Origin: Coprococcus aceti
Lineage (GTDB): Bacteria; Bacillota; Clostridia; Lachnospirales; Lachnospiraceae
Direction: 5' to 3'
Assembly (NCBI RefSeq): GCF_025567285.1
Contig: NZ_JAOQJT010000008.1
Coordinates: forward strand, 1 to 64,000
Length of the DNA: 64,000 nt
Each line of letters begins with the position of its first letter. Position 1 is the first letter of the stretch. Below, in pieces: positions 18,827 through 27,461 of this stretch. Position numbers and translations under genes: made by a program. Below the pieces are notes generated by a model. It was given only the letters and a program-made list of their open reading frames with translations, was not told the origin of the DNA and did not search any database.

Positions 18827-20257
18827 ATGGTTTTTTCGAGTTTAATATTTTTGTTTGTTTTTCTCACTGCAAACCTGATAGCATATTTTGCGGTGAGCCC
18901 TGAGAAACGCAATAATGTATTGCTGATATTTTCACTGGTGTTCTATGCCTGGGGAGGCCCGAGATATCTTCTGCTCCTGGCGGGAGAGACTCTGGTGAGC
19001 TGGCTGTTTGCCATTCGCATAGATGAGGCACGTGCCGGATATACCAAGAGATCTGAGAAGTTTTATCTTGTGTGTGACCTTGTGATAATGCTTGGCTGTC
19101 TTGCGATATTCAAGTATCTGGGATTTTTCCTCGGCAACATAAAGGCAGTGTTCGGCGTGCCGAAGACCGTGCCTGGAATAGCTCTCCCAATAGGAATCTC
19201 TTTCTATACATTCCAGCTCATATCATATGTGGTGGATGTGTACAGGAACGAAGTCAGACCACAGAGAGAATACTGGAAGCTCCTTCTGTATTCAAGTCTG
19301 TTCCATCAGTGTATAGCGGGACCTATCGTCAGATATGAGACCGTTGCTGATCAGATAGACAACAGGAAGATAACAGCGAACGACATATACATGGGACTGA
19401 GAAGATTTTCAGTCGGACTGGCAAAGAAGGCGATACTGGCCAATTCCTGTGCCAGCATAGCCGACACCCTGCTCCCGGCGGGAGTGGCGAGCCTCAAGGC
19501 TCAGACGACACTTGAAATGTGGCTTGGAATGATAGCGTATATGCTTCAGATATACCTTGATTTCTCAGCATACTCAGACATGGCCATCGGAATGGGAAGG
19601 ATGGTAGGTTTCCACTATGATGAGAACTTTAACTACCCATATATGGCTACATCGGTAAATAATTTCTGGAGGAGATGGCACATATCACTCAGCTCATTCT
19701 TCAGGGATTACGTATATATACCGCTTGGCGGCAACAGATGCAGCACAGCGAAGTACATCCGCAACATGGCTATCGTGTGGTTTCTCACGGGAATGTGGCA
19801 CGGAGCAAGCTGGAATTATATATTCTGGGGAATTTATTATCTGGGCTTCCTCCTTCTGGAGAAGTTTTATCTGGGCGGAAGACTCGGCCCTGTGGCATCC
19901 CGAATATATACGCTGCTCGTTATCCTGTTCGGATGGACCATATTCAGATTTGAGAGCCTTCGTGAGCTTGGAACAGTGCTTGTGGGAATGTTTGGAATAG
20001 GAACATCGGGATTTGCAAATATGGCACTTGGAACAATATTTGTGAAGAACATATTCTTCCTGATATTTGCATGTATTGCGTGTACGGATCTGGGCAAGAG
20101 ACTCAGAAAATGGGCTATAGAAGTTGGAAAGGTCAACCCACTTGTATTCAACGTGTTCAATGTAACTGAGATGATAACACCGGTACTTATGCTCGTGATC
20201 TCAGTGCTGGCGCTTGTGGGTGCAAGCTATAATCCTTTCCTGTATTTCCAGTTTTAG
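18827..20257 (+). CDS. MBOAT family O-acyltransferase (AlgI/DltB-like)
   Basis: A 476-residue membrane protein with about ten hydrophobic segments and the MBOAT signature: NFWRRWHISLSSFFRDYVYIPLGG, then MWHGASWNYIFWG with the conserved histidine near residue 325. Family members move acyl groups, usually acetyl, across the membrane to extracellular glycans (AlgI in alginate, DltB in teichoic acid). The next gene is a DHHW protein, the usual partner of AlgI-type enzymes, so O-acetylation of a cell-surface polysaccharide is the best inference. Whether the substrate is the glycan made upstream is open. Confidence 0.94.
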   Translation: MVFSSLIFLFVFLTANLIAYFAVSPEKRNNVLLIFSLVFYAWGGPRYLLLLAGETLVSWLFAIRIDEARAGYTKRSEKFYLVCDLVIMLGCLAIFKYLGFFLGNIKAVFGVPKTVPGIALPIGISFYTFQLISYVVDVYRNEVRPQREYWKLLLYSSLFHQCIAGPIVRYETVADQIDNRKITANDIYMGLRRFSVGLAKKAILANSCASIADTLLPAGVASLKAQTTLEMWLGMIAYMLQIYLDFSAYSDMAIGMGRMVGFHYDENFNYPYMATSVNNFWRRWHISLSSFFRDYVYIPLGGNRCSTAKYIRNMAIVWFLTGMWHGASWNYIFWGIYYLGFLLLEKFYLGGRLGPVASRIYTLLVILFGWTIFRFESLRELGTVLVGMFGIGTSGFANMALGTIFVKNIFFLIFACIACTDLGKRLRKWAIEVGKVNPLVFNVFNVTEMITPVLMLVISVLALVGASYNPFLYFQF

Positions 20258-20269
20258 TGGGTGATTTTT

Positions 20270-21712
20270 ATGAAGAGAAGATATACCAGAAGTCAGAGAC
20301 AACAATTAAAGAAATTCAGAACTCTGGGTGTTCTTATATTTGCCGCAGTCATGGCGATAGGAGCATTTATCGGTCTGCTGTTTTTTGTCAGACCTAAGAA
20401 ATCCACGATGGAGAAGAGGACACTTGCAAAGTTTCCGTCATTCACTATAACGTCATTCCTCGACGGATCATACTTCGAGGACGTGTCACTGTGGTATTCT
20501 GACACATACCCTATGAGGGATAAGCTTGTGTCGGCTGACCAGAGCCTTAAGAAGCTGTACGGAATACAGCTCGGAACGCAGGTGGTTGGAGGAAATGCCA
20601 AGGGCGATGAGATACCTGAGGTGGACAAGAGTGCGGTGACCGCCACTCCTGATGATGCAGGCAAGGCGACAACTGAGAGTACCACGGAGGTTACGACAGA
20701 GGATCCTGAGATAGGACTTCCTGCGAGTCTGACATCGAAGAACAAGCAGGATGCGACAACTGAGAGCGGTTCGGTCCAGACGGTCGATCCACCAGATTCA
20801 AAGGCTATGGACAAGGCGTTCCAGAAGCAGCTTCAGGACAACCTGTATGTGAAGGATGGTTCTGCGTACAGCCTGTACTATTTCGTTCAGGACTCCGCAA
20901 CAGAATATATAGATGCTATCAACAATGCAGCGGCACAGCTCTCGGGCCAGACAAATGTGTACGATATTCTTGTGCCGAACAATTCAGGTGTCCTGCTATC
21001 GGATGACGAGCTGGATAAGCTTGGCGGTTCCGATCAGAAACAGGCGATAGAGTATTACTATGGCATGATGAATGGCGTGAAGACGGTCGATATATTTGAC
21101 ACGTTAAAGGCGCATAAGGATGAATATATATTCTTCAGGACAGATCACCACTGGACCGCGGATGGCGCGTACTATGCGTATGAGGATTTCTGCAAGACGA
21201 AGGGCATAACGGCCATTCCACGTGACAAGAGGAAGACGGATACCTTCAAGGGATTCCTCGGAAGCTTCTACAGCACCCTGCAGAACTCTGACATGAAGAA
21301 TAATCCTGATACTATATACGCCTACGAACCGATAGGAACAAATGACATGACCTACTGGAACGAGGATGGCTCGGAGCAGAAGTGGAATGTCATAATGGAT
21401 GTGAATGGATGGGATAAGGGAACCATGTATTCTACATTTGTGGGCGGTGACACGCCGATGGCAGTGATAGAGAACCCGAATGTGACAGACGGTTCATCGT
21501 GTGTAGTAATGAAGGAGTCCTACGGAAATGCATTTATTCCATTTCTTGTGGATCACTACTCCAAAATATATATCATAGATTACAGATATTCACAGGTAAA
21601 CATCCTTGACTTTGTGAAGAGCAAAAAGGTCAATGATTTTATCTGCATAAATAACATATCTCTCATAGGAGATAAAGATGTGGCGGCTACTATAAGCAGT
21701 CTGCTGCACTAG
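20270..21712 (+). CDS. DHHW family protein (AlgJ/AlgX-like), membrane-anchored
   Basis: The 480-residue protein begins with a basic stretch and one membrane anchor (LGVLIFAAVMAIGAFIGLLFFV). A large extracellular domain follows, with the family's defining TDHHWTADGAYYAYEDFC (Asp near residue 292) and a C-terminal SYGNAFIPFL segment that fits the catalytic serine region. A Thr/Glu-rich linker lies around residues 120-170. It probably carries out or finishes O-acetyl transfer together with the MBOAT protein 12 bases upstream. An in-frame GTG at 20261 is possible, but the ATG at 20270 starts the basic N-terminus. Confidence 0.88.
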   Translation: MKRRYTRSQRQQLKKFRTLGVLIFAAVMAIGAFIGLLFFVRPKKSTMEKRTLAKFPSFTITSFLDGSYFEDVSLWYSDTYPMRDKLVSADQSLKKLYGIQLGTQVVGGNAKGDEIPEVDKSAVTATPDDAGKATTESTTEVTTEDPEIGLPASLTSKNKQDATTESGSVQTVDPPDSKAMDKAFQKQLQDNLYVKDGSAYSLYYFVQDSATEYIDAINNAAAQLSGQTNVYDILVPNNSGVLLSDDELDKLGGSDQKQAIEYYYGMMNGVKTVDIFDTLKAHKDEYIFFRTDHHWTADGAYYAYEDFCKTKGITAIPRDKRKTDTFKGFLGSFYSTLQNSDMKNNPDTIYAYEPIGTNDMTYWNEDGSEQKWNVIMDVNGWDKGTMYSTFVGGDTPMAVIENPNVTDGSSCVVMKESYGNAFIPFLVDHYSKIYIIDYRYSQVNILDFVKSKKVNDFICINNISLIGDKDVAATISSLLH

Positions 21713-21748
21713 GGCATAATCGGAGGATTTGCAGACAGATGTCCGGGG

Positions 21749-21916
21749 ATGGTCAACAGATATATGGAGACTGTTTCTGAAGGTACCAGAGGATTGTTCA
21801 TGTTCTGCACCATAGATAATGACAAGGATGTGGACGTGTTCCAGGCGCTTGCAACTGTCGACAGACTTCTCTATCAGGAGAAGCGTGCAAAGAAGCTTCG
21901 CCGGATGGCTGAGTAA
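21749..21916 (+). CDS. Small ORF of unknown function (possible gene remnant)
   Basis: A 55-codon frame, MVNRYMETVSEGTRGLFMFC then TIDNDKDVDVFQALATVDRL and a basic tail KRAKKLRRMAE. Its composition looks protein-like, with an amphipathic helix, rather than random. It lies in the same frame as the DHHW gene just upstream and remains open back to that stop, so it could be a small protein or the end of a decayed gene. GGAGG at 21722 is about 22 bases from the ATG, too far for a normal ribosome binding site. I do not recognise a family. Confidence 0.4.
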   Translation: MVNRYMETVSEGTRGLFMFCTIDNDKDVDVFQALATVDRLLYQEKRAKKLRRMAE

Positions 21917-21968
21917 GACAGATATAAAAGACAAAATATATAAAGGCTTGAAAGAAGGAGAATGTATC

Positions 21969-22751
21969 ATGGAGAGGTTAGGTTTCATAGGCATGGGTAA
22001 TATGGCACAGGCACTCTGTGCAGGATTTGTGAATTCAGGGAAGATAGCGGCTGAGAGTGTATATGCATATGCACCACACTATGACAAGCTGGTGAAGAAC
22101 TCAGAGAAGTATGGATTTACCCCGTGTAAGACACTTGCAGAGCTGGTGGATGCCGTGGATACGGTCATCATGGCATGCAAGCCTTATCAGATCAATGACG
22201 TTCTCGTTGAGATAGGAGAGAGACTTCACGGCAAGGCTCTTGTGTCGGTGGCAGCTGGCTGGGATTTTAAGAAGTACAGTGAGTATTTTGACAGTTCGGT
22301 GAGAGTGCAGTTTGTGATGCCGAATACTCCGGCAATGGTATATGAGGGAGTTATGCTCTTTGAAGCACAGAATTCCCTTGAGGAGGAAGAAAGGATACAG
22401 ATCAAAGAGCTGTTCGCGGCTGTGGGAATTGTGGAGGAGCTTCCATCGAATCTCATGGGTATAGGTGGAGCAGTTACAGGATGTGGCCCTGCATTTGTTG
22501 ACCTGTTCATAGAGGGCTATGCGGACGCTGCCGTGAAGTACGGTGTGCCTAGACAGACTGCGTACAGACTCATATCACAGATGATCCTGGGATCTGCCAA
22601 GCTTCAGCTTGAGACCGGTGAGCATCCGGGTGTGCTGAAGGACAACGTGTGCTCACCTGCAGGAACAACCATCTGCGGTGTTGCATCCCTCGAGGAGTCA
22701 GGCCTCAGGAGTGCATGCATTAAGTCTATAGATGCGATCATGAATAAGTAA
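21969..22751 (+). CDS. proC: Pyrroline-5-carboxylate reductase
   Basis: Reduces pyrroline-5-carboxylate to proline with NAD(P)H, the last step of proline synthesis. The 260-residue product starts MERLGFIGMGNMAQALCAGF (Rossmann loop) and ends with the ProC signature region: GCGPAFVDLFIEGYADAAVK, LKDNVCSPAGTTICGVASLE. An upstream in-frame ATG at 21819 would add 50 residues, but AAGAAGGAG lies just before 21969, where the fold begins. Confidence 0.96.
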   Translation: MERLGFIGMGNMAQALCAGFVNSGKIAAESVYAYAPHYDKLVKNSEKYGFTPCKTLAELVDAVDTVIMACKPYQINDVLVEIGERLHGKALVSVAAGWDFKKYSEYFDSSVRVQFVMPNTPAMVYEGVMLFEAQNSLEEEERIQIKELFAAVGIVEELPSNLMGIGGAVTGCGPAFVDLFIEGYADAAVKYGVPRQTAYRLISQMILGSAKLQLETGEHPGVLKDNVCSPAGTTICGVASLEESGLRSACIKSIDAIMNK

Positions 22752-22758
22752 TAACGGC

Positions 22759-22799
22759 AAAGCCCCTGTATGATTGAAATATCATACAGGGACTTTTTT
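22759..22799. terminator. Bidirectional terminator between proC and the hybrid kinase
   Basis: AAAGCCCCTGTATGAT pairs with ATCATACAGGGACTTT with one mismatch across a six-base loop. Ts follow on one side and As precede on the other. It serves two convergent genes. Confidence 0.85.
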
Positions 22800-22813
22800 A
22801 TTTCTTGACTTTT

Positions 22814-25393
22814 TTATTTCTTGAATTTTGAGAGGATGCTTATAAGCTGCCTTATGTTCAGCGGCTTTGACAGGTGTTCGTTCATGCCCGCCAGACGGCA
22901 TCTTTCGAGATCTTTAGCAAATGTGTTGGCGGTGATGGCGATGATAGGAATGTTCTGTGCATCCGGATGCTCGAGCTTTCTTATGGCGTAGGACGCCGAG
23001 ATTCCATCCATCACAGGCATCTGAAGATCCATAAGGATGCCGTCGTAGGTTCCGGCAGCAGATGTAGAGAACATGTCAACGCACACGGATCCATCCTCAG
23101 CGCGCTCACAGGAAATACCATTCATACCCAGAAGTTCAGACACGACCTCATAGTTGAGTTCGTTATCCTCTGCCACCAGAAGGTGCATTCCTACACACAG
23201 GGATTCTGCGTCGCTGCTATCACCGGATTGTCCAGACCACAGATCATCCTTTATGATATAAGGGACGTCGATGCTTACCTCGATGATAGTTCCACCACCC
23301 GGATTGCTCTGTACTGTGATGGTACCCTGCATTAGATCCACAAGCTCCTTCACTATGGCGAGCCCCAGACCGCTTCCGCGCACTTTGCTGATCCTGGTGT
23401 CTGTCTCGCGGGAGAATTTGTTGAACATGCTCGCCTGATATTCAGGCTTTATTCCAATTCCCGTGTCGCTTATTCTGGCGACGAGACGTATCTTATCGGA
23501 GCCCGGTATAGTCTCCTCATATAATTCAAACCCAACGTCGCCATGACCAGGTGTGAACTTGATGGAGTTAGACAGCAGGTTAGAGTAGATCTGTTTCAGC
23601 TTGAGTCCATCGGCCAGGATGCAGTCGTGATATATATCGTGACAGTTGAAGGTTATATTGAGTCCGTCGTTCATGAGAGCCTGATCGAAAACCATGTTCA
23701 GAGTATGACACAGCTCGGATACAGATGTTTCACAAGGCTTAAGCTGCTGTCTGCCGTTTTCCAGATTCGTTATGTCAAGAATGTTGCTGACGAGCTGTTC
23801 TATATAAGCCCCGGACGTCCTGAGCTTGCCCAGACAGTCGTCTATCTTGCTTGGATCGCCTAGTGATCGCTTTGCTATGTCGGCAAATCCCATTACGGCA
23901 TTCAGAGGTGTTCTTATGTCGTGAGCCATCTTGGACAGAAATTCGGACTTTGCCTCGTTTGCCTTGTTGGCCTCCTCTGCCAGAAGCATCCAGCTCTGTT
24001 CACGTCTCTTTTGTTCACTGATAAGCCTTGTTACATACAGTATGTTGGTCACGTTGCCAAGAGCATCTCGCTTCTTCACAATAAATCTTGCCGAGTGCCA
24101 GTTGCCGTCGTTGGCGAGATAATCCATGGCTATGGTCTCGTCTGTGTGGAGACGCTCTGCGATGGTCGACAGATCAAAGAAATCAAGTATCTTGTCCTGA
24201 TATTCGGGAACGACGAAGCGGTGACACAGCTCCTTCATCTTGGAGGAAGCTCTTCCCATGCGGCCTGTAAGTCTGTGTACCTTGTTATCGCTGGACACCT
24301 CCTCGTACATGTCCTGTGTAAGATCTATCCTGTATATTGAGAAGTAGATCTTGCTTATGGCGGATATGATCTCATTGTTCAGGTTAGCCTCGTCAAGTGC
24401 CTCCTGGAGCTGCCTCCTCGAATTTTGTTCAAAGCTCACAAGCTCGTCTATCTGCTTGAAGCCAATCAGCACCCTTGAAGATGAAGCCGCTGAAAAAGGG
24501 AATATCTCAGCCTCAAAGTTTTCCTGGCCCGCTGCGTTCGGAGTCACCCGGTATCTGTAAGAAAGCTTAGGGTGAGTGGCAAGATGATTCTGTATATGCT
24601 CTGCGCTGAGGATTTCTGTGAAGTCCGGGGCAGATTCTTTGATGACATATTTTTCGTAATACTGTCCGATCAGCTCTGAGTAGCAGAATGTTTTCCCAGC
24701 TTTGATGTCGTGTATGTGGGCAGCATTTGCCGCTGGGTCAAGCTTTAAAGGCTCGAGAGAATCATTCTGAAGATCCACGCAGTAGACGGATATGTAGTCC
24801 GTGCACAGAACAGACATGAACGTCCTTTCGCGGTTCAGATCCGACAGGCTCTTTTCGAGAGAATTATTGCGCTGCTCAAGAAGCTCGGTCATTCTGAGAG
24901 TCTCCCTTACATTTCCGAGATGACCGCCCACAACCCCAAGCAGACTTATAAAGGATTCCGAACTATCTATGTGGGGATTGTCCACACCGATAAAGCCTTT
25001 GAGCTGGTCCTTATAGAAGATAGGAAATGCTATTTCAGAGTGGATATCCTGCATGACCAGAAGCTGATACTCGGAAGGCATGAGATCCTTCACATCCTCC
25101 ACGTTATCTATGATCATACTGTCGCCGCGCTCAAATGCTTCCAGCCAGTAAGGCATGTCGGCGGAATCTACGGACTGAAGATTGTCAATCCATGGCTGCA
25201 CATTGTCACCGCACCACTCATATGAGTTGCGGAATACGTTGTCAGTCTCATCCCAGTCAAAAATATAAACTCGTTCTGACGAAGTGCAACTTCCGATGAT
25301 ACGGAGCAGAGTCTGTATGGATGCTCGGAGTTCAAAACGGTTCTGGGCTCTGTCAATGGCAACCATCTGCTGTAGTATAACAAAATTATCCAT
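22814..25393 (-). CDS. Cytoplasmic hybrid sensor histidine kinase (GAF - HisKA - HATPase - REC)
   Basis: 859 residues with no membrane segment. The N-terminal 190 residues look like a GAF domain (VYIFDWDETD, HSEIAFPIFYKDQLKGFIGV). A PAS-like middle region follows, then the kinase: H-box SKMAHDIRTPLNAVMGF (His491), N-box QIYSNLLSNSIKF, DTGIGI and GSGLGLAIV. The C-terminal receiver has LLVAEDNELN, GILMDLQMPVMDG (Asp789) and LSKPLNIRQL. A frame extending to 25501 exists, but AAAGGGGGGG directly upstream of 25393 fixes the start. It is divergent from the REC-HD-GYP and HPt genes, which may complete a phosphorelay with it. Confidence 0.92.
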   Translation of the reverse strand: MDNFVILQQMVAIDRAQNRFELRASIQTLLRIIGSCTSSERVYIFDWDETDNVFRNSYEWCGDNVQPWIDNLQSVDSADMPYWLEAFERGDSMIIDNVEDVKDLMPSEYQLLVMQDIHSEIAFPIFYKDQLKGFIGVDNPHIDSSESFISLLGVVGGHLGNVRETLRMTELLEQRNNSLEKSLSDLNRERTFMSVLCTDYISVYCVDLQNDSLEPLKLDPAANAAHIHDIKAGKTFCYSELIGQYYEKYVIKESAPDFTEILSAEHIQNHLATHPKLSYRYRVTPNAAGQENFEAEIFPFSAASSSRVLIGFKQIDELVSFEQNSRRQLQEALDEANLNNEIISAISKIYFSIYRIDLTQDMYEEVSSDNKVHRLTGRMGRASSKMKELCHRFVVPEYQDKILDFFDLSTIAERLHTDETIAMDYLANDGNWHSARFIVKKRDALGNVTNILYVTRLISEQKRREQSWMLLAEEANKANEAKSEFLSKMAHDIRTPLNAVMGFADIAKRSLGDPSKIDDCLGKLRTSGAYIEQLVSNILDITNLENGRQQLKPCETSVSELCHTLNMVFDQALMNDGLNITFNCHDIYHDCILADGLKLKQIYSNLLSNSIKFTPGHGDVGFELYEETIPGSDKIRLVARISDTGIGIKPEYQASMFNKFSRETDTRISKVRGSGLGLAIVKELVDLMQGTITVQSNPGGGTIIEVSIDVPYIIKDDLWSGQSGDSSDAESLCVGMHLLVAEDNELNYEVVSELLGMNGISCERAEDGSVCVDMFSTSAAGTYDGILMDLQMPVMDGISASYAIRKLEHPDAQNIPIIAITANTFAKDLERCRLAGMNEHLSKPLNIRQLISILSKFKK

Positions 25394-25645
25394 AAAATAC
25401 CCCCCCTTTAGGTGTGTAGATTTTTGATATATTAATACATAAAGCTCTGTTTTTAAGACAATTTTACCTATTTTGAGAGAAAAAATCCATATTAATGTCA
25501 ATTAATTCCATAGACAATATTTGTTAAAGACAATAGAATTAATGCGGGTATTTACAAAGATTTTGCGTAATTATACAAAAGATCCAATATATGAAAAATA
25601 CAAAAGCAGTTGCAAGTGAAAATACTACATTGAGGAGTGGATCAA
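25394..25645. promoter_or_regulatory. Divergent region between hybrid kinase and REC-HD-GYP gene
   Basis: About 250 very AT-rich bases. ATTAATTC (25501-25508) and GAATTAAT (25536-25543) form an inverted repeat that encloses a direct repeat, AGACAATA (25512-25519 and 25528-25535). This could be a regulator site. No clean -35/-10 pair is obvious in either direction. Confidence 0.35.
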
Positions 25646-26755
25646 ATGAGAGAAAAAGTTTTGATTGTTGATGACATCGAACTGAACAGAGAGATTCTGG
25701 CGGTTGCGCTTGGCGATGAGTACGAGGTACTGCAGGCATCAGATGGTGTACAGACGATAGAGATCCTGAAAACGGATAGCGAGGGGATAACTGCTATGCT
25801 GCTGGATCTCATCATGCCGAATGTGGATGGATACGCTGTACTGGATTATATGAGAGAGCATGGTCTGCTGGAGAGGATACCGGTTATCGTCATAAGTGCT
25901 GAATCCGCAAGGGATGTTGAGGTGAAATGTCTTGAGATGGGTGTTACGGATTTCATAAGAAAGCCATTTGACAGTGTTACGGTCAGGAGAAGAGTCAAGA
26001 ACACAGCCGAGCTGTTCATGTACAAGAATCATCTGGAGGATAAAGTCAGACTGCAGACAAGAGAGCTGGAGGAGAAGAACAAACTGTTTCAGGCTCAGGC
26101 AGAGCAGATACGTGAGACCAATGAGAAGATAGTGGACGTTTTAGGCACGGTTGTTGAATACAGAAATCTTGAGAGCGGTGAGCATATCAAGAGGGTAAAG
26201 GAATTTACCAATATACTTGCAGAGAAGGCTGCGGAGAAATATCCGGAGTACGGCCTTACACCGGAGAAGATAGCTGTAATAGTTGCAGCCAGTCCACTTC
26301 ATGACATAGGCAAGATAGCCATTAAGGACAGTGTGCTCCTGAAGCCGGGTAGGCTTACAGATGAAGAGTTTGAATATATGAAGACCCACACGACAAAGGG
26401 CTGTGAGATACTTACACAGATTGCAGGCACGTGGAGTGAGGAATACGAGAAGATCAGCTATGAGATATGCCGTCATCATCATGAGAGATATGATGGAAAG
26501 GGCTATCCTGACGGACTGGCCGGTGAGGATATACCGATATCGGCACAGCTTGTGTCCATAGCGGATGTGTATGACGCTCTTGTGAGTGATCGCGTGTACA
26601 AGAAAGCGATAGAGAAGGGCAAGGCATATCAGATGATACTTGATGGAGAGTGTGGAACATTTTCACCGAGACTTATAGAGTGCTTCAAGGAGTCCAGACA
26701 GGAATTTGAAGAGCTTGTGTGCAGATATGAGATGAATAAGGAGAACCAGATATGA
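25646..26755 (+). CDS. Response regulator with HD-GYP c-di-GMP phosphodiesterase domain
   Basis: 369 residues. The N-terminal receiver has LIVDDIELNREIL, the phospho-acceptor in AMLLDLIMPNVDG (Asp54), and RKPFDSVTV. After a coiled linker (residues 125-165), the HD-GYP domain carries HIKRVKEFT, HDIGKIAI (about residue 219), HTTKGCEIL, HHERYDGKGYPDGL and ADVYDALVSDRVYK. HD-GYP domains of this type break down cyclic di-GMP. The ATG at 25646 is eight bases after GAGGAG; a GTG at 25637 overlaps that site. The gene overlaps the HPt gene by four bases. Confidence 0.93.
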   Translation: MREKVLIVDDIELNREILAVALGDEYEVLQASDGVQTIEILKTDSEGITAMLLDLIMPNVDGYAVLDYMREHGLLERIPVIVISAESARDVEVKCLEMGVTDFIRKPFDSVTVRRRVKNTAELFMYKNHLEDKVRLQTRELEEKNKLFQAQAEQIRETNEKIVDVLGTVVEYRNLESGEHIKRVKEFTNILAEKAAEKYPEYGLTPEKIAVIVAASPLHDIGKIAIKDSVLLKPGRLTDEEFEYMKTHTTKGCEILTQIAGTWSEEYEKISYEICRHHHERYDGKGYPDGLAGEDIPISAQLVSIADVYDALVSDRVYKKAIEKGKAYQMILDGECGTFSPRLIECFKESRQEFEELVCRYEMNKENQI

Positions 26756-27099
26756 ACATCAGAGAGTGTTATGATACAATAGGAGCAGATTTTGAGGATG
26801 TACTTGGCAGACTTGGCAGTGAGAGCCTTATACAGAGATTCGCACTTAAGTTTATAGATGATGGAAGCTACAATGAACTGACAGAGGCTCTTGCGGAGAA
26901 GAATGCCGAGAAGGCATTCAGGGCAGCACATACACTGAAGGGGATATGCCTGAACCTTGGACTTAAGAATCTGTATACAGTGAGCTCGGATCTGACAGAG
27001 AAGCTCAGGGGGAGAGAGCTTGATGGATATGAGGCTTTGTATGAGAAGGTCAGTGAGCAGTATAAGATAACTGTAAATGCTCTTAAGAGTGTTGAATAG
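26752..27099 (+). CDS. HPt phosphotransfer protein
   Basis: A 115-residue stand-alone histidine phosphotransfer domain. The phospho-accepting histidine is His60 in AFRAAHTLKGICLNLGL, a near-perfect HPt motif, and the protein is all-helical in character. It would shuttle phosphate between the receiver of a hybrid kinase and another receiver, probably the REC-HD-GYP protein it overlaps by four bases. Both neighbouring hybrid kinases (divergent at 25.4 kb and downstream at 27.5 kb) are candidate partners. Confidence 0.9.
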   Translation: MNIRECYDTIGADFEDVLGRLGSESLIQRFALKFIDDGSYNELTEALAEKNAEKAFRAAHTLKGICLNLGLKNLYTVSSDLTEKLRGRELDGYEALYEKVSEQYKITVNALKSVE

Positions 27100-27136
27100 A
27101 TCATTGTAGTGTGAGAAAATAGAAGAGATTTATGAG

Positions 27137-27450
27137 ATGAAGAAGAGGACTATTGCCAGAATGATGGCGGCTGTTATGGCCGTGAGTATGCTTGCTGGTT
27201 GTGGTGATTCAGACGGCGATACAGCGAAGAAGGTGAATCTTGATCCAGATCATCCGGTATCACTGAAGATATGGCATTACTACAATGGAACCCTAGCAGG
27301 CAATATTTGACGATCTGGTTGATGAGTTCAATGCTACCAAGGGCAAGGATGAAGGGATATCTGTCCAAGCCGGTGAACATAGGAAAGTTTGAGGAAATGC
27401 TCTACGAGGTATGGAGCAGTCATAACAGAGAATTCAGCGTATTGCGCTAA
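27137..27450 (+). pseudogene. Deletion remnant: sugar-binding lipoprotein start joined to receiver-domain end
   Basis: The first 57 codons encode a lipoprotein signal (basic start, hydrophobic core, lipobox MLAGC with Cys22) and the start of an ABC solute-binding protein (HPVSLKIWHYYNGT). After a frameshift near 27290 the family sequence continues as QAIFDDLVDEFNATKGKDEG. At about 27350 it changes to MKGYLSKPVNIGKFEEMLYE, which is the C-terminal end of a response-regulator receiver domain, and stops at 27450. A large deletion that fused two genes, plus a frameshift, explains this. The next hybrid kinase follows 11 bases later. Confidence 0.75.
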
Positions 27451-27461
27451 GGGGGGTAAAT

